Positions 23,880 to 25,540 of a stretch of DNA of 25,540 bases are shown piece after piece; within the stretch, counting starts at the first letter, position 1; the number at the start of each line of letters is the position of its first letter. Source of the stretch: CAZTLI01 sp964614375 (GTDB taxonomy: Bacteria; Chloroflexota; Anaerolineae; Aggregatilineales; Phototrophicaceae); NCBI GenBank assembly GCA_964614375.1, contig CAZTLI010000016.1, positions 1 to 25,540 of the forward strand, in the 5' to 3' direction. The notes under the pieces are model-generated. The model ran no database searches, had not been told where the DNA came from, and saw only the letters and a program-made list of their open reading frames with translations. The translations under genes were made by a program, and so were the position numbers.

Positions 23880-24350
23880 TCACGCTTGTTGCGCTATCTT
23901 GTCTGGAAATGGCAAACGCAGCAGGATTTCGTCTTCAATCATCGCACCATCACCCACAAATCCCAGACTGGCATACAATTTCGCCGCCGCCACATTCTCC
24001 GGCACATACGAAATGACCACGCCATCAGCATCAGTTTCATGATGCAGATAGTCGATAATCGCTGCCATCGCCGCCCGACCATACCCTTTGCGCTGGTGCA
24101 TATGACCAACCATCAAGCGCAGCACGTCCCACAACTTATAGCCGTTAAATTCCTCATAACCATACATCAGAAAGCCGACCATCACCTCGCCATCGTAAAT
24201 GCCATGCGGAAACATATTCGGTTCATAGGCCGCCTCTGCTAGCGAATAGACATTCGGCGCGACGAACATTTTCTGGTCATCCGCGACCTTTAAGCGAACC
24301 GCCGTCTCCCAGTTAGCGCGGGTGATGGGTTTGAGCATGACCGAAACCAT
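23880..24350 (-). CDS. GNAT family N-acetyltransferase inside the MoxR operon
   Basis: A 156-residue acetyltransferase. The acetyl-CoA loop is HMHQRKGYGRAAMAAIIDYL (the Q/R-x-x-G-x-G/A motif), and motif B is PENVAAAKLYASLGFVGDG. The start codon overlaps the MoxR stop by one base (TAATG), implying translational coupling; a second Met four codons on (24338) is an alternative start. DUF58 follows 36 bases downstream, so the acetyltransferase is embedded in the operon between MoxR and DUF58. Its acceptor is unknown. Similar single-domain GNATs acetylate small molecules such as spermidine, but I cannot assign this one. The close coupling with MoxR suggests co-regulation, perhaps only by accident of insertion. 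Confidence 0.88.
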   Translation of the reverse strand: MVSVMLKPITRANWETAVRLKVADDQKMFVAPNVYSLAEAAYEPNMFPHGIYDGEVMVGFLMYGYEEFNGYKLWDVLRLMVGHMHQRKGYGRAAMAAIIDYLHHETDADGVVISYVPENVAAAKLYASLGFVGDGAMIEDEILLRLPFPDKIAQQA

Positions 24351-25351
24351 TAGCCCTCGCGTTTAGGCACCCGTTTGATGAGGTCATCGACAAGCTGTAC
24401 CGGCGTGATACCTTCGGCATGGCCTTCAAAATTCAGCAGCAAACGATGACTCAACGCCGGGCGCGCCACCGCATCCACATCCTCAAACGCCACATTGAAG
24501 CGCCCTTCCAGCAGCGCATTCACCTTCGCGCCGATAATCAGCGCCTGTGCCCCGCGTGGACTCGCGCCATAGCGCACAAAATCGCGCACCATGTCCGTCG
24601 ATTCTGCCTTATCGGGATGCGTCGCCACGATCAATCGCGCGACATAATTGCTGACGTGTGTCGCGATGGGGATTTCCAGCGCCAGATTGCCCATGCCTAT
24701 CACCTGCTTGCCATCCGCTACTTTGCTGGCATGGGGAAGCTGTACGCCGGTTGTGCGTTCCATGATGGTGACCAGTTCGTCCACCGACGGAAAATCGACA
24801 TTGACCTTGAACAGAAAACGGTCTAATTGCGCTTCTGGCAGCGGATATGTCCCTTCCATTTCCAGCGGATTTTGCGTCGCCAGCACAAAAAATGGCGGAC
24901 TGAGGTCATACTGAATACCCGCGACGGTGACGGTCTTTTCCTGCATCGCTTCGAGCAATGCCGATTGTGTTTTGGGCGTGGCGCGGTTGATTTCGTCCGC
25001 CAGCAGCAAATTGGTGAATATCGGCCCCGGTTGGAAGCGACGAATTTTATGTCCGGCCTCATCATCTTCGAGAATATCTGTCCCGGTGATGTCGGCGGGC
25101 ATCAGGTCGGGCGTGAATTGAATGCGCGAGAATGCCAGATCCAGCGCCTCTGCCATCGTGCGGATGAGCATCGTTTTGCCCAGACCGGGCACACCTTCCA
25201 GCAGTGCGTGCCGTCCTGACAGGATGCAAATCAACACACTGCGAACCACATCTGCCTGTCCCACAATCACCTGCCCGACTTCGGCTTCTATCTGGCGGGC
25301 AATCTGGCTGAATTCTTCCACATTAATGTCTTGTATGGGTGCGTCTGTCAT
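24350..25351 (-). CDS. MoxR family AAA+ ATPase
   Basis: A 333-residue AAA+ ATPase. Walker A is GVPGLGKT (53-60) and Walker B LLLADEIN (115-122), followed by the MoxR-type RATPKTQSALLEAMQEKTVT and ATQNPLEMEGTYPLPEAQLDRF, which includes the sensor and arginine-finger region. The C-terminal lid with VRYGASPRGAQALI is typical of MoxR. These proteins act as chaperone-like ATPases with VWA-domain partners encoded next to them, here DUF58, BatA-type and double-VWA genes. The start is ATG 25351, with GAGG six bases upstream; the frame also has a TTG at 25363. It is the first gene of the operon. Confidence 0.95.
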   Translation of the reverse strand: MTDAPIQDINVEEFSQIARQIEAEVGQVIVGQADVVRSVLICILSGRHALLEGVPGLGKTMLIRTMAEALDLAFSRIQFTPDLMPADITGTDILEDDEAGHKIRRFQPGPIFTNLLLADEINRATPKTQSALLEAMQEKTVTVAGIQYDLSPPFFVLATQNPLEMEGTYPLPEAQLDRFLFKVNVDFPSVDELVTIMERTTGVQLPHASKVADGKQVIGMGNLALEIPIATHVSNYVARLIVATHPDKAESTDMVRDFVRYGASPRGAQALIIGAKVNALLEGRFNVAFEDVDAVARPALSHRLLLNFEGHAEGITPVQLVDDLIKRVPKREG

Positions 25352-25402
25352 CGGCTGCCTCAAATCTTCAGTGACTCAACAACTCTTATACACGTCTATT
25401 CG

Positions 25403-25431
25403 ATTATACCCTTGAATATGAGAGGAAAACG
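25403..25431 (-). promoter_or_regulatory. Possible promoter of the MoxR operon
   Basis: On the minus strand, a perfect TATAAT hexamer (25403-25408) lies about 52 bases before the MoxR start. The -35 region (CGTTTT at 25426-25431 with 17-base spacing) is weak. It is the best -10 match upstream of the operon. Confidence 0.4.
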
Positions 25432-25500
25432 CATCATACATGAGTCCTTGATGAACATTAAAAATATGACGGTGAAGATTACACGCGCTCTAATCTAAAA

Positions 25501-25533
25501 ATAAATAGCACCCAAGGCTGCTCTAGCGCCTTG
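25501..25533 (-). terminator. Possible terminator of a minus-strand gene beyond the window
   Basis: CAAGGC (25513-25518) and GCCTTG (25528-25533) form a 6-bp stem with a 9-base loop. On the minus strand it is followed by GGTGC and a T-rich TATTTATTTTT. It could end a transcript coming from the right, ahead of the MoxR operon. The stem is short. Confidence 0.35.
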
Positions 25534-25540
25534 CATCAAG

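Overview
The window is bacterial and probably comes from Chloroflexota (Anaerolineae-like). This is an inference from gene content: a long secreted lipoprotein ending in the 'RGFG...LGWA' module common in that phylum, an LLM-class F420/flavin oxidoreductase, a zinc-ribbon/FHA protein, and a MoxR/DUF58/VWA operon with BatA-type membrane proteins. No rRNA or tRNA is present to confirm it. Genes are dense, mostly single or in short operons. Several are convergent, and two convergent pairs overlap at their stop codons.

Left part (1-8.9 kb): the tail of a haem-copper oxidase operon (subunit III end, subunit IV, terminator). Next come a pteridine-reductase-like SDR that lacks the catalytic Tyr, with an AraC regulator behind it; a VOC protein; and a GNAT acetyltransferase overlapping tail-to-tail with a short HemY-like FAD oxidoreductase. 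They are followed by another GNAT, an RDH-like SDR, a Crp/Fnr regulator with a DUF2892 membrane protein, a membrane-anchored cytochrome P460, and an LLM oxidoreductase overlapping the P460 gene tail-to-tail.

Middle part (9-17.2 kb): a zinc-ribbon/FHA protein, a dimethylargininase (ddaH), a membrane protein built from four tandem two-helix units, and an 897-residue lipoprotein gene split by a 100-N gap. The gap is probably an assembly artefact, because its flanks carry an identical 55-bp sequence and collapsing them restores one reading frame. A divergent ArsR-type regulator with a long N-terminal domain follows, preceded by a GGGTAA repeat cluster. After it come two tandem small paralogous proteins of unknown function and a strong terminator.

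Right part (17.2-25.5 kb, all minus strand): an operon in the order MoxR AAA+ ATPase, GNAT (start overlaps the MoxR stop), DUF58 protein, [GxxExxY cassette], BatA/VWA membrane protein, large double-VWA/GATase-like membrane protein. By family knowledge, MoxR ATPases act as chaperone-like partners of VWA/DUF58 proteins in cell-envelope or metal-dependent complex assembly. The GxxExxY gene sits between about 55-bp inverted repeats, suggesting a small cassette inserted into the operon. I see no CRISPR array, complete transposon, prophage or recognisable defence system. The least explained elements are the tandem small paralogues with their regulator, the inverted-repeat cassette, and the four-unit membrane protein.
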